From the NCBI RefSeq assembly GCF_047948215.1, contig NC_134460.1, positions 17,412,501 through 17,476,500 on the forward strand: a stretch of 64,000 nucleotides of DNA, given 5' to 3'. This DNA comes from Lycorma delicatula (taxonomy: Eukaryota; Arthropoda; Insecta; Hemiptera; Fulgoridae). A program made the translations under genes and the position numbers. Below are positions 11,190 to 23,536 of the stretch, one piece after another (the stretch's first letter is position 1; each line of letters begins with the position of its first letter). The notes under the pieces were generated by a model that worked only from the letters and a program-made list of their open reading frames with translations, was not told the DNA's origin and made no database searches.

Positions 11190-12276
11190 GGAGTTTTAAC
11201 AAATTTTTTCCCAACGTTACAGCAACTTTACAATCTCTTCAGTAAGAAAACTGAACAGTAAGTAAATAAGATCTATTTTAACCAACATTAAGTAGCCACA
11301 GATCCAGTGGTTTGTGACTTAATAACGAAATAAAAGAAATGAAATAGAAGGGCACTCCGTAAGGCCGGAGTATAAAGTCACCTAATTGAGACGATAAATG
11401 AAATCAAGAATATTGTTTCTCATCAATCTTGAAAAATTATTCATTGCGTTATCCGAAAAATTGCCAAATTAAACTGCCAAATAATTTGAGTGCCGATCCA
11501 AACGATTTTGATAACGTAGGCTGACTAGAGAGATTTCCTGCCGAACAGTTCGCAACCTAATATTATTGTATATAAGGCTATTGCTAATATAACAGGATAT
11601 GTTTAGCATTTTTCACAGTGTTTTTACCCGGTAGCATTAAAGTTATGTCAATAATGGACTTGCTTGCTGTACCCTACAATTCAAGCCCGTAAGTCTAAAA
11701 AGGCTTTAAAATGGATTTATAAAGAAATAATTTATTTTCTACTGAAAGCCAAGACCTATCTTATTAGCCAGTACACGTTTTTAAACTTGAGATCCAACTG
11801 TATCCGCTTAGATTTGATATGTTTTGTCCAAGTAAGTCGTCGGTCAAGATGAAAATCTAAATATTTATAATCTTGAGATCGTGAAATCGGAATATTGAAG
11901 ATAGAAACAGTTGGACAGTGTTCCTTTCGAAGGGTGAACGTGACGTGCTTCGATATTGTTCCGTTTATTTTTATTTTCCAATTTGTAAGCCAGGATTCGA
12001 GGAGAGCGATATAATCTTGAATATAATGTAATGCAGTAGTTGGATTTCCGTGGAAAGCACGTATTTCAGTATCGTCAGCAAACGTTGCAAAGGTGATATC
12101 TGCCGTAATTGACAAGTCGGCCGTAAACAGAACATACAAGATGGGTCCGAGAACGCTTCCTTGAGGTACTCCTGATTGTATGAGGAACAAATCCGTTAAA
12201 ACTTCTTTATGTTTAACTTGAAGCGTAAAATCGGAACTTGAAGCTTGTTCAGCGGTTTTCCGCTGAACAGTATTTA
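11190..12276 (-). mobile_element. Jockey-clade LINE relic: reverse transcriptase C-terminal part and 3' UTR
   Basis: This non-LTR retrotransposon relic reads on the minus strand. An open frame runs from about 12276 to 11756 with FTLQVKHKEVLTD, the RT motif GVPQGSVLGPILYVLFTADL (12100-12170) and the catalytic FATFADDTEIRAF (about 12050-12090, YADD/FADD box intact), then the thumb-type segment DYKYLDFHLDRRLTWTKHI. A frameshift at about 11756 moves the homology into another frame: SWLSVENKLFLYKSILKPF, then a stop, then TYGLEL. Further on, LRTVRQEISLVSLRYQNRLD and RHSNYLAV (about 11470-11550) match the Jockey C-terminus. A 3' UTR follows down to about 11190; its ttcagtaag/gtggtttgtgacttaata section recurs at 32553-32672. 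The 5' half (ORF1, endonuclease, RT fingers) is absent. It is defective because of the frameshift and stops. Confidence 0.85.
12247..12268. other. Perfect short hairpin
   Basis: gttcagcgg and ccgctgaac form a 9-bp perfect stem with a tttt loop, lying within the reverse-transcriptase relic. It may be chance or a local template-switch product. Confidence 0.6.
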
Positions 12277-13324
12277 TTCGTGTCTAGAACACGATTTATA
12301 ACAAAAATAAGGGATTATTTTTCTTAATAATATAACTGATTGCACTAATACTTTATTACATATTATCAAAGAAAGAATATTATTACCTAGAACACGGATC
12401 TGTCCGATTTGAGGAACGGGGAAAAAAATAGTAGTACACCCAGGGTTGATAATAATTTAATCATTTAATATTAAATCGATCGAAAGATTTAGTGAATGAA
12501 TCAAAACTGAGAAGTGCATAAGGAACGTATTTCATCGCATTTTTCATCTACTAAAACGTCCAAACCGAAACAAAAATGACTTAAATTTAAATTAACAACT
12601 AACATTTTACTAAATCATAATATTTTTAAAAAAATTAATGTAACTTTGAAGGAAATGATTAATTACAATTATATGAATTCATGTGGTGACATGGACGTAA
12701 CAACAACGTTAATGTTTAAATTTGTGTATACTTAAAAAATGTATATACACGATTTTATAAACCTTAATAACAATAAGAAAAGGTAATTTATTAATTGATA
12801 TACCTGTTAAATGGTGGAGATTAGGTTTTCAATGTTACCTTATTTTTTAAAAACCTTCATATGAATGCTAATGAATCAACGGTAAATTTAGGACATAATA
12901 TAAGAACAGTTAACACAATCTGAATTAAATCAGTTGTTTTTTTTATTGTTTGGTTATAAAAATGTATAATATCGATAGATATAGATAAATAAAAATCCAT
13001 AAAAGTGAATTTTGTCTTGCGCGAATGTAACAAATAAAATAACCTTTTTTTTTTAAATTAGAGTACTCTATATTTACATTATTACAATTCGTACGTCAAT
13101 TATTGTTTTAAAATTAATTAATTAAACAGGATAAGCTCTTAATTCATTTCAGTAAAGGTTTAAATCGTATTTCTGAATTACCTAACCACAAAAAAATTTA
13201 ATCTCATATATTAAGCGATTTTATTCGTTTATATTTGGTATCCATCGTAATTTTTGGTATCCAAAAATAACGGGAATCGTTCTTTACATTTTGAAAATTT
13301 AATCAATCACCCTGAACGTATTTT
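12277..13324. other. AT-rich DNA, no feature recognised
   Basis: Nothing was recognised beyond homopolymer runs. The upstream half of the Jockey element at 11190-12276 does not continue here. Confidence 0.4.
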
Positions 13325-13850
13325 ACATTACATCAAATACACTTGTACAAACGTTCTTTCCATTTCTCAAAGCAAGTTTTGAACTCTTCGATTGTTAAAT
13401 CTTCTAAGACATCGGCTCTTTTTTTATTTACCTCTTCTACTAAAAAGAAATCACAAGGTATATGATCGGGCAAAAAAGAGAGAATGGAGAGCAAGGGAAT
13501 CATTCCATTTCTTTTGTCGAAAACTGCTGCACAAAGAACGCGGTGGGGTAGTTGTAATGAAAACTTTAGTTACCAGTCTGCCAAAGTAGTTTTTTCAATT
13601 TAGAAACACGCAATATTTTTGAGAACTTCGAGATAAAATTAATTATTCCTCGACAATCTTCGTTGATGACGTCACAAATTTTGAAATCGATCTTCAATCG
13701 ACAGTTTTCCTCGTTTAAAAATCACTGGAAAATAGGTGTTTTTTCATCGTAGATTCTTTGTAGGCTATCTGAATCATTTCAAATATTTCCGCCGCGTTGT
13801 TTCCTACAAGGAAATAAAACTTGACGGTTGCGAGTTACTCATAATCCGTT
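13325..13850 (-). pseudogene. Second mariner-like transposase relic, internally deleted
   Basis: On the minus strand, the N-terminal HTH region VKFYFLVGNNAAEIFEMIQI starts near 13835 and continues as AYKESTMKKHLF, then a stop. A short degraded stretch follows to about 13600. The frame then resumes at FHYNYPTAFFVQQFSTKEME (about 13500-13560), which corresponds to the second catalytic block usually written HHDNAP; here the Asp codon reads as Asn. Next comes a degenerate third block ending DHIPCDFF (usual SPDLAPCDFF), and the C-terminus LEDLTIEEFKTCFEKWKERL (about 13327-13390). The first catalytic block is missing, so a central piece is deleted. The relic is dead. It belongs to the Mos1/Himar-like mariner group by motif style; the subfamily is unknown. 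It is a different lineage from the relic at 3785-4440. Confidence 0.75.
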
Positions 13851-14689
13851 ACGTTTTCGCCGAAACTGGAAAATAACTGTGTTAAAAATTCACTGAACTT
13901 CCGTAACAACTCTTGGTAAGGCCCTCCCCCGAACATCAATTTATAATGGTTATCGCTTCTTTTAATTTGAGCCATTATTAGCTTATTTTCTATTATTCTT
14001 TGTGTATTATATCAGAGTATTCTTTGGGTGTTTAACTTACCTTTTAAATATTAATTTAGTTTCAATCAGTATTATATATCTTCAAAGAAATTAACTATAA
14101 TATTGCATCCAGAACAAAGACAAAGAATTAGTTACAAATATTTATGAACTAATTTGCTTGTATATTATATTTATAAAAGGATACGATTAATGAAAACAAG
14201 CAAGGTTTACTGTGAATGAACTCATGATTCGTTCGTCCACAACGAGCTGATTTAACATAACAAACAAGGTGACGATGAACACGTAAAACATCCACTCGTA
14301 GTCAGGTGCAATTCGGTTAACTAAAATAATATTTTAAAATGAAAACATATAAATATTTTTTCGATTTTTTTTTAATACATCAAATCATACTCAAAATAAC
14401 TTATTCGTCAAAAACGATTTATATCGCAACAATAAATGCATTTCCATTTTTTATAACCTACTAATTTCGAAGCTAATAGACGGATTCCGCATTTATTAAA
14501 ATAGGTTTCTTAGAATTTGTGCTCATCCATTTAAATGCGTATAATAGAATACAGTATTCGTAAAATCTTATTTAAAAAGAAATAAAAATATTAACTGATA
14601 AAGGAGATGAAAAATAAAAAAGGATACAAAAAAGAGAAAAAAGTACATAAAAGAATTGAGAATGACAATGAATGAATTCCTTCATCTAA
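13851..14689. other. AT-rich DNA, possibly the outer end of the mariner relic
   Basis: A moderately GC-rich strip to about 13975 could be the 5' end of the mariner element (minus strand). From 13980 on it is AT-rich and featureless. Confidence 0.35.
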
Positions 14690-14960
14690 AGCTAAAGCCT
14701 TATATCCTTCTAGGACAGCACAGTGAACTAGAATAGAGTAGATCACAGTATTATAGTGTAGTAGTAGGAAGACTCACTTAATATGACGAGCACAATCAGC
14801 TAGTCTAGCTGACTGACTGACTGAGTACCCCGGCCAGCCATCACGGTCATCATCACGAAACGAACGTCACTGCTATCATCATTTTAGTTGTTCATTTGTA
14901 ACTCGCATCTCACAACCACAGCCAGTACAATTGTTGTCACTTCACTAAACATGGTTTCAG
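14690..14960 (-). promoter_or_regulatory. Promoter-like, less AT-rich patch (candidate only)
   Basis: Composition here is clearly less AT-rich than the flanks and I see no repeat homology. On the minus strand, tandem TCAGT units (tcagtcagtcagtcag, about 14809-14824) fit the arthropod initiator TCAGT. About 45 bases further the sequence gtgagt (14772-14777) could act as a 5' splice site, giving a very short non-coding first exon. No downstream coding exon was found in the window, and simple tandem TCAG can arise by slippage. I treat this as a weak candidate. Confidence 0.2.
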
Positions 14961-15627
14961 TTTCACTGCACAACATTTCATTCTGCTGTTAAACTAAAAT
15001 CCCAACAACTTTTTTTTTTTTTAAATAAGCAATAAAAACAGTAGCTTTTGTATAAAATCACGGGAAAAAAATACTTGTACGTAGATGTAACAAAATTAAA
15101 GAATCAAGAATAAATTACTGTAAAGGTTATTAATAAAATAATTTTTCTATTTAATAAATTTTGTTTTTTATCGAAACCAAATTTTTCAGAAAATCTAATT
15201 ATGAATCAGTCGTGAATAGTTTTTGAGAAGAGGAAATACTGTTCGTGTTGCCCAAAGTGAAATACATTTGATGTCATCATGAAATAAAATATTTTGCATA
15301 ATATTAAAGGACAATATTAAGAAGCAATTTAAATGTTGATTCGCAGTAAAGGGGGTTAATTAATAAGTTTTATTTTAAAAGCCTGAAAGAGACCGTTTAG
15401 TAAATCGGCTGTCAGTAGTACTGGGTGAGGAAGATTGACCATCAGCTTAATAAGTTAGCTTTGAAAATAACCGTTTGGTTTGAAACAACGACAGATTGAT
15501 AATCTTGGAATTTCAAAATTCAAAGTGGTTCTAAAATAAACGTGTTATTAATTTTTTTAAATCTAATCGTGTTGTTCGGCATCAAAGTTTAAGCGATTTT
15601 GGAATGATTTATCATCAGAAAGCCGGG

Positions 15628-15643
15628 GGTCAGAATTCTGACC
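15628..15643. other. 16-bp perfect palindrome
   Basis: ggtcagaattctgacc is its own reverse complement. It sits in a less AT-rich strip (15615-15700), which may be a fragment of a repeat I could not name. Confidence 0.6.
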
Positions 15644-15989
15644 GAGGTGGTCGGATGCAACGTGGTAATGTCGCGCTCCTCAGCGTTAAGTCTCTTCTTT
15701 TTCTTCTTCTCTGGATGTTGTTCTGTATTAATGTAAAGGTCTAATTGGTATAGCTAATGGACTGCAGAGAGCAGACAAACCGCTGTGATTGACTGACATA
15801 GTATAAGTTATTGGTCAGCATAAACGTGAACATTTCATTGGTTCCCGTTTTTCAATCGCAACTAATCAATGTAACGAGCCTTCCAAATGACAATTTCTTA
15901 ATGAATTGTTAGTATAGTAGTATAGGAATATCGGCAGCAGTGACAACATAAAAAAATAAATTTTTGGGTGGAAATTGTATTTTGGTAAC

Positions 15990-16300
15990 GATTACGATGA
16001 CTAATTTATCGGATAAAGCACTTCCGGATTGCCTCCGTTTGAGGTAGGAAATGCAAGGCCGAGTCCCGACTCCCTGAGTGGGGTCGCTGGGCACGATTTT
16101 GTCAGACCTAGTGGTTTTGTACAGGGGGTTAAGAGGCAGGGCAAGGAAATCAAGATCCTACCGGTGGGACTGCCTGTCATGCCGGACTTATAGCCGGAAG
16201 GCTCATTAGAATAATGGACACTCCCCCGGGCTGTGTTTATGCTTCACGTTGATTCGGCTCGGGGAGGAGATGATAAAAAAGAAAAGAAAAAAAACGGATA
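15990..16300 (+). mobile_element. GC-rich island resembling a LINE 3' end
   Basis: This is a distinct GC-rich block with segments such as ccccgggctgtgtttatgct and ggctcggggaggag, followed by gataaaaaagaaaagaaaa. A C/G-rich 3' UTR running into an A-rich tail fits the 3' terminus of an insect non-LTR element on the plus strand. No protein motif was readable. The minus-strand frames at 15909-16094 and 16206-16403 overlap it and look like chance frames. Confidence 0.4.
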
Positions 16301-16587
16301 TTAGGTTTATAATGTAGCCATCACAGAGAACATTTTTATCTCCTACTGACTTATCACCAGATAACAATCCTATATAATCCTGAGACCTCAAAAGTCTCGA
16401 CATTATTAGGATGGTCCGGAAAAGAGTTTTGTAAATATTTTATAGCATCTCAGATATTTATAATCCAGTTCTTTTATATAATTAAACGAGCAATTTGATG
16501 AACACTAAAATCTTTAAGGCAAAATGCTTTTTTAATTTAGTCATGGTAGGTGTAATTATATTTCAATCTTTATGCAAATTATTTCTC

Positions 16588-16910
16588 CAGTATCGTTGCT
16601 AAGTCCACCAGCCTGATTTTGTGGTAAAACTCGTCATCGTGAATCATTTGTTTAACAGCTGATTTTCGAAGTCGTAGGTTCTGGCGTTCAAATCCTAGTA
16701 AAAGTTGCTTATTTTTTTGAATGCTAGAGAGTGGCTACCGGTATTCTTTGGTGGATGATGTTCAATAACAACACACCTCAGGAATGGTCGGCATGAGTTT
16801 GTACAAGGCTGTACCTCATTTACGCGTCATACATATCACCCTCATATCATTGATACATGGGAGGGTTGATTATTGTTCACAATAACGTACACATTAAAAA
16901 TAATAAAAAA
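16588..16910 (+). mobile_element. SINE B, near full length
   Basis: On the plus strand the head has gtccaccagcctgattttgt, a degenerate tRNA-like stretch and a B box gcgttcaaatcc (about 16684-16695). The family body follows: ggtattctttggtggatgat (16740-16759), acacacctcaggaatggtcg, then tgtacaaggctgtacctcat, and the end block around tgattattgttcac. It finishes in an A-rich tail (16895-16915). Other members of the family are at 19265, 50340, 50590, 52820, 61690 and 62925. Confidence 0.75.
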
Positions 16911-17867
16911 AATATATATTTTTGCTTTGCTATTTTTATTTACCGAGGAGGATGTATATTAGAAAAGAAATATAGCGATAGAAAATATTTTCAAAAATTT
17001 TAACACTCTGTTTTCCTCTTAGAAATAAACAAGAGCTGATAAATGGAGGAATACCATTTTATTTGGCCAGTCAGTTGTTTCAATACATCAGTCGCTAACC
17101 TACTGTATTTACTGAACGAAATAAACTACAACGGTAAATTATCAACAACGTGTTAGAATTACAACGCAGTTAACAAAATAATGATCTAAATTACTTTAAT
17201 GGATAAACTGATTAAAGGAATAACAATAAGCCTTAGATTAAAATAGGATTACCGTTATACAAGTTTTTAGTTCAATTTCGATGTGATATTGTAAAGAGTA
17301 AGCTTTACGAGACCAAAAATCAACGAAGTGTTTAATTAATTTCTGAATTAGATTATTTAACTATTAAAGTATAAAATATAATAATAGAAATTAATAAATT
17401 AATTGTATATTATTAATTAACTGAATTATTAACAGATTTAATTAAATTCATTGTTGCATTTATTAGCCCGTTATATATAGTGAATTATACGTAATTCTAT
17501 CAGTCTATTGGTGAACCAAGAGAAAATGTATAACAAATGGTTCTGTTTTATAATTCATAATTACGAGAAAATGAATAATTTTCAGATAAGTATGCTTAGA
17601 GGTAAATACTACTAGCATTACAATACGCAAATATAAACAATATGATTAAAAGCCTTTTTCTTTCTAATAATTTTCCAAATCAAAATCTCCTATTTTTATA
17701 CAACTATAACGCTTACATAGACGGGTATTTGGATTACTAAATAATTATATGAAAACTGACTAATGATAGAAATCGGGTTTAGCAAGTTGTATTAACATTT
17801 GTCGTAGTAACACGTCTAAAACAATGTACTCAAAATTAAACTTGAATTTTTAAGTTAATTTGAGATT
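16911..17867. other. AT-rich DNA, no feature recognised
   Basis: Nothing was recognised here apart from short A/T runs. Confidence 0.4.
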
Positions 17868-17970
17868 TTTTTAACCTCCGGAACCACCGTTAGGTATTGT
17901 TTCAGAGAATGAGACGAATGATTTGTAGCGTATGTGAAAATACAATGCCTCACCGGGATTAAACATAACG
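17868..17970 (-). mobile_element. SINE A 3' part
   Basis: The block starts with cctccggaaccaccgttagg, continues tattgtttcagagaatgaga and ends caatgcctcaccgggatt. This is the reverse-strand 3' body of the SINE whose tRNA head is seen at 7125-7265. A close relative lies at 43722-43810. The head is cut off just after ccgggatt, at the same point as in the 43722 copy. Confidence 0.7.
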
Positions 17971-19264
17971 TCCGTACTAAACTAATGAAATTTTTTATAA
18001 TAATAAACTTATAATTATTACTATAATATATTACACGAAATAATATATAATTAAAATTACACCTTAACATGCAGTAGTTTTTTATCAAATATTTCTTAAT
18101 GATCAAATAAAACTAAACAAAAACTGATATTTCATTTTCAAAAATAATCGTTCCTAACTCAAATACTGTTCAAAAGATGGATCGGTTAACCGAAATCAAT
18201 TTTTCAAATGTTGCAGAGATGCTAAGAAGTGAATGACAAGCAAATATCTTTTTATAACTGTCTATATTATTATCCAAGAATATAAAAAGTACGTGTGAAA
18301 GAAAACTGTGCCAACGTAGGTTAAAAGAATTTTTTCTGATTTTTCCCTTCAATTTTTTTATATAAAAAAAATTAATAGTGAAATGAAATAAACAGATCGG
18401 CAGACAATTAACAGGGTTATAATAATAATAGCATGCAGAAGAATATAATTAATAATTATTAAGTTTTGGCGTTATTATGAAGTCAGTGCTTCAAATTCAG
18501 TTAACGTTTGGCCTCTAATATCGTTTCCTCTTAGTAAATGCAGCCGTAATTCAACTAAAAACTGGCTAATCGGTTCAAATTATTTTTTTTATTATAAAAA
18601 TGCAATAAATATTTGTGAATTCACAACAGAAAGGCTAAAACTTTCATTATAAAGGCCTATACCTAGTTATCTTCTAACACACTTAATATTATATAGTAAC
18701 ATATGTTTAAAAGAGGAATTTACCACTGTCTCATAGCTTTTGCGTTGTTAATTACTACAGAAAAAGTTTATATGATTCAAAAAATATTCCACTTGGCAAG
18801 TCATATGTTCCCTATTTTGCTTCACTTTCGCTCTAACCATCCACATCATATTTTTTTTTCAATAAAAATGGTTATCTCACGAATAGATTGAGATATGTTA
18901 AAGAGTGGTTTATATAAATCCATCAATTCCTAAAAAAAAAATGAAAATTTTACGTTTGAAAATTCCAAAATCGCTGCAATTTAAATTTTTAATTATTAAT
19001 AGTTTTATAAATATTATATTTTTTCGAATTATTAAAATATTAAACTTTTTATTGTTAACAAAATGACACCTTATTTGTTTAAATCGTCGGTAAACAACTG
19101 AGAAAGGGCAGATATTATTAACATGAAGCGCAAAAAACTGTGCAACCTAACAATTTAGTGCTTGTTTTCACTTCCTTCCCTAATTGAATTGAAGATATTT
19201 AATAATAATTGTAAGTGAAAGCAGCCATAAAATTGTCGCTAAAATTTTACCACCATCTCTTCTC
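17971..19264. other. AT-rich DNA, no feature recognised
   Basis: There is no supportable gene. The short frames at 18170-18352 and 18703-18891 have AT-driven compositions and no recognisable motif. Confidence 0.4.
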
Positions 19265-19425
19265 TCTTTTTCTGTTTAGCCCCCGGAACTATCGTAAGGT
19301 TGCTTCAGAGGATGAATGAGGATGATATGTATGAATGTAAATGAAGTGCAGTCTTATACAGACTCAGGCCAACCATTCCTGAGATGTGTGATTCATTCCG
19401 GACCACCATATTCTAGGACAAGCAG
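19265..19425 (-). mobile_element. SINE B 3' part
   Basis: On the minus strand this reads, in order, aatcacacatctcaggaatg, ggcctgagtctgtataagac, cttcatttacattcatacat and the terminal agttccgggggctaaacaga. The tRNA-like head is missing (5' truncation). Confidence 0.75.
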
Positions 19426-20890
19426 TACGAGTATATATGTGATCGTGTTAATAAACTTGATAAATTAACGTATATACATAAAAAAATATATACTGCAGTC
19501 TTTTACACTGTTTTATAATATTTTACCAAAATATATTAAAAAGAATAAATTAATTTTTATTTACTACAATAAATTAAATTTTAAAACCTTCGGAATGTCT
19601 TTATTATGAAAAAAAAGATGAAATACGTAGATGTTCACCTTCATAAAATCTAAACAAATCAAATTTATATATATAATAACGAAACAATATGTTCATTAAA
19701 CAAGCAAATTAAATAAAAATATCTTAAACTCGTTTCTTATGCTGACTAATAAAAATAATAATTCACTAATAATACCTACTTTCCGCCTAAAAAAAAGCAG
19801 AAATATTTTCCCTTCACAAGAAATCGAACGCAGAATAAACTTAATTGAATACATCTTCCGGGAAAAAACAAATAAAGATATCGATTGTAAATACAATACT
19901 GGCTACGAAGCAATGACTAAAAAAATAGCTTGACCGCAGATAAGAAGTAAATAAATCATTTAACCGTACTATCAAAGAAAAGGAAAGCAAACTGGGAAAT
20001 AATAACCACAATATACAATAATTTACATTTTACTACTTTTCAGAATAAGTTAACAATATTACCGCAACAAAACAGATCGGGTTTTCGTTTTTACTTATAC
20101 GGAAATTACTTTTTATAAAATGTTAATTAAAAATTAAAAAAAAAAAACAATAATATTTCATCACAATTCGATTTACAAATTTTATCATGAATTATCTACA
20201 TTTACGCATCAAATCAATAAACTCAACTGTTTAAACCACAAGTGATGAATCAGTTAAAATTGTTATATAAAAATCAACTTCCTTTACATTACACTTTAAA
20301 AAAATTTTTAATTCTTTCCTGGGGTAATTCCTCAGTTATCAGTAAGAAATAATTCCCAAAGAACAAATTTTAAAGCGTTTAGAAATTAAAAGTGAAACAA
20401 AAGTATTTTATTAGAAAAAACGCATTTTTATGAAATTTAATTTATAATAGTTATATGAAATATTTCATAACCATAAGATCTAAAATTACATTAAAACATA
20501 AAAATTATTTTTAAAAAAAGAGTACTACCAAGTGATAATTAACTTCGGATTTTATTTAACAAGAAGTTTTAAAGGACGTAAAAAATCACCCTTACCGACT
20601 TCTTTTTTTATGAATATGAAAAAATTACCCATTAAAATACTGTACACATAAAACAAAAAAAAAAACAAATAAATAAATAGAAAATACAACGGAATTAAAA
20701 ATATAAACCATTTAAAATATAAAGCCACGGTTCTTTCTTTCTTTCTTTTAAGGATAAAGCTACAAATGGATCCGTAATTTACATAACAATCTAGTATAAC
20801 TGAGTCGGACACAATCGTCTAGCATTAAATTTCATTTTACTGATTGGGCTCTTTGTAGTACAAAAGTAAAATCAACGACAAAGAGATATT

Positions 20891-20940
<50 letters not shown>

Positions 20941-23159
20941 GAAAACGTTTTAACATATTATAATCAGACTGATTGAATACTAGAAATGAATCTAAAACAA
21001 ATTTAATATTTATAAGATATAATACAAAACTAACATTGTTATTTATCATGATTAAGTGATATTTTAATATAAAAGGATAACACAGCTTAAAATGAATGGG
21101 AATACTAAAAATTTTTTACTATGGATTTCTCAAAAAATAAAGGAAAATAATTTTTCTTTTAAAAAGAACAAAGCTCCTTAAGAAAAAAAAAAACTATGGA
21201 AAAACAAAATAACCTAGTGAAAGCTATATAAAAGCATGAAATTATTTTTAAATAAAATATATTCTTCCATTATTTTAATTTTGTAAAAAGAACAGTAATT
21301 TTTGGTCGATTTTTTTTTCATATTTGGGAAGTTCCTGATTCTTTTTTTGAAAGTTATAGAAAAGAACAAAAGTATGATTTTCTATAAGATGTTACATTTT
21401 GTTAAAAAAAAACTTACAAATGTAACAAAATGACAACTGGGATCTGAAAGAAAAGGATAAGGAATCAGAAACTCTTAACAATACCAAGGAAATTTAAATC
21501 GTCATATAACTCCTCGATCCAAAAATACATTCGTTTTGTACCTACAGAAAAATTTAATTAATAAAGTAAAAATTAAAAATAAATGGAAGAAAAACAGAAT
21601 TGCTCGTAGTAATAAACTGCAGAAGATTTTACCGCTGAGAGATAATTTTAAATGAACGGTATCAGGAGTAGGTCACATCATGTGTGAAGGGAAGATTTAC
21701 TGTTCAGTTGCAGCAGCGATGGCTTTTCAATGGAAACTTCATCTCAACTGCAGCTCTCCAATACCTTGATCAATGAAAACAGTAATCATTATTTTAAAAT
21801 GAAAAATTTTATGAAAATTCGTTACATGTATGTCATTAATACCAGGAAACCTTAGAACAAATTTTTATAATAAGCGAAAATTACGTTAGCCGTATTAATG
21901 TATTTTTGTCGAGTAAAAACTCGACATCTCAATCACTGAAAAAAATCACCCCCCTCAAAAAAAAAAAAAAACAAAACAAAATAAAATCTTAAAGGAAAAA
22001 ATTTTTTTTATGTTAAACAACGGATTTTGTTTCTTTTTTAAATTTTGCAGACAGTTCTTCAATTTTCCATTTTTCTCCACAACGGAAATGGTTATTGGCA
22101 AACAAAGTAGAAAGAAATCTAGTCACTAATGTTAAATTTGATTTTGATAAATCTCAATTTTATTTTTTTAATATATAGCTCATACTGAGTTAAGGTGTTC
22201 TAAATTTCTACGATAGGATATACGACAAAGGTCAAAACAATTACTCGTAGCAATCACTTAAATAAGATCGGATTATGCATTACATATAAAACGATAATAA
22301 CTGTGAATTTATCGATTTGAAATAGAAATTTAAAATTTAAATTTCACCCATGTTTCATCGGTACAACACGTACATACCAAAGACTACGTGTAATATTATT
22401 CATGTATGCATTCCGTTCTTCGATACGTTTTATTTACGTTAATCTACTAATGCACACAGGGCGATGTGTATAGCTATTCTGTTGAAGAAGCGGCTTTGAA
22501 TCTTAAAACAGCATCATCTCTTACTACACAATTCAGTAAATCTTAATTAATTTTTGAATAGAAGCGGTTTAATAAAAAGATATTACGTGAAACATCTCCA
22601 TAGTAAATGATGTGATAAACCGTTCAAGCTTTTAAAATAATGCTGCTATAAGTACACATTGGGGAATTAAAATTGAACAAATGAGAACCGAACACCGATG
22701 AAGAACGAACGGATCAGTTATGTAAAATAACTAGAAAATAATTTAGGATAGCTTTCATTTTGTAAACGATTCCTTTTTATAAAAGTACCAGGTAAGTACC
22801 TTAATACTAGGGCGCCTCACCCCTCCTGGCTGCATATGGTGGCCAAACCCTCTCCCAAATCGCTCGTAAAAATAATAGTAACGGTTTTAATAATACAGGA
22901 AGTTTACAGACTTTCTTTTTCAAACAACTTTTTTAATTATACCCTTATATTTTTCAATTTTAATACCAAAGTTATTCGCTGGTTAAACGTCAGGAACAAA
23001 AAAACTCAATATTTTTTCCGTATTTACTCTTATCTGTAATCAGACCAAAAATATTCAAAAATTATTTCAATATTTAAAAAAAAAAAAAAAACAGTCAGCC
23101 TTTAAATTGATTTTATTTATTAATTTTTTTTTATGATCAATTTTCCACGTAATTTGAAA
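19426..23159. other. AT-rich DNA with one (TA)n tract
   Basis: No gene or transposon protein was recognised. Frames at 19696-19933, 20552-20812 and 22836-23039 are low-complexity. A GC-richer point at 22805-22855 (gggcgcctcacccctcctgg) stands out but has no match within the window. A short less AT-rich strip lies at 21655-21775. Confidence 0.4.
20893..20935. repeat. (TA)n microsatellite
   Basis: About 43 bases of alternating AT. Confidence 0.92.
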
Positions 23160-23292
23160 ATTTGTGCGTATGAATATGCAATATACATTTTTTAGCTAAT
23201 AAAAAATAATTTGGCTGACCGTAATTCAAACGCGGGACTTTCAAAGTGAAAGGCTGAGAGACTACCACCCCACCCCAGTAGAAAGGATGGCA
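23160..23292 (-). mobile_element. SINE A tRNA-like head, degraded
   Basis: This parallels 7125-7265: cgtatgaatatgcaatatac, then tggctgaccgtaattcaaac (degenerate B box on the minus strand), gaaaggctgagagactacca and ccagtagaaaggatggc. It is more diverged than the 7.2-kb copy. Confidence 0.65.
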
Positions 23293-23406
23293 TTTTCTAA
23301 TGTTGTATTTTCATTAAAAAGCGCATAACTCGAACATTTTTTGAAAAACCGATCAATGATTCAAAATCTTTAAATAAATGTGTTTTAACTACATTTCAGT
23401 AAATTA

Positions 23407-23407
23407 T

Positions 23408-23463
<56 letters not shown>

Positions 23464-23536
23464 AATCATATATATAAGAATTGTTATATATATAAAAAAA
23501 GCAAATATATAAGAATTGTTATATATATATATATAC
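23407..23536. repeat. (TA)n microsatellite with a tandem unit containing agaattgtt
   Basis: A (TA)n run to about 23462 is followed by two copies of a unit reading tatataagaattgttatata, separated by aaaaaaagcaaa, and then another TA run. Confidence 0.85.
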
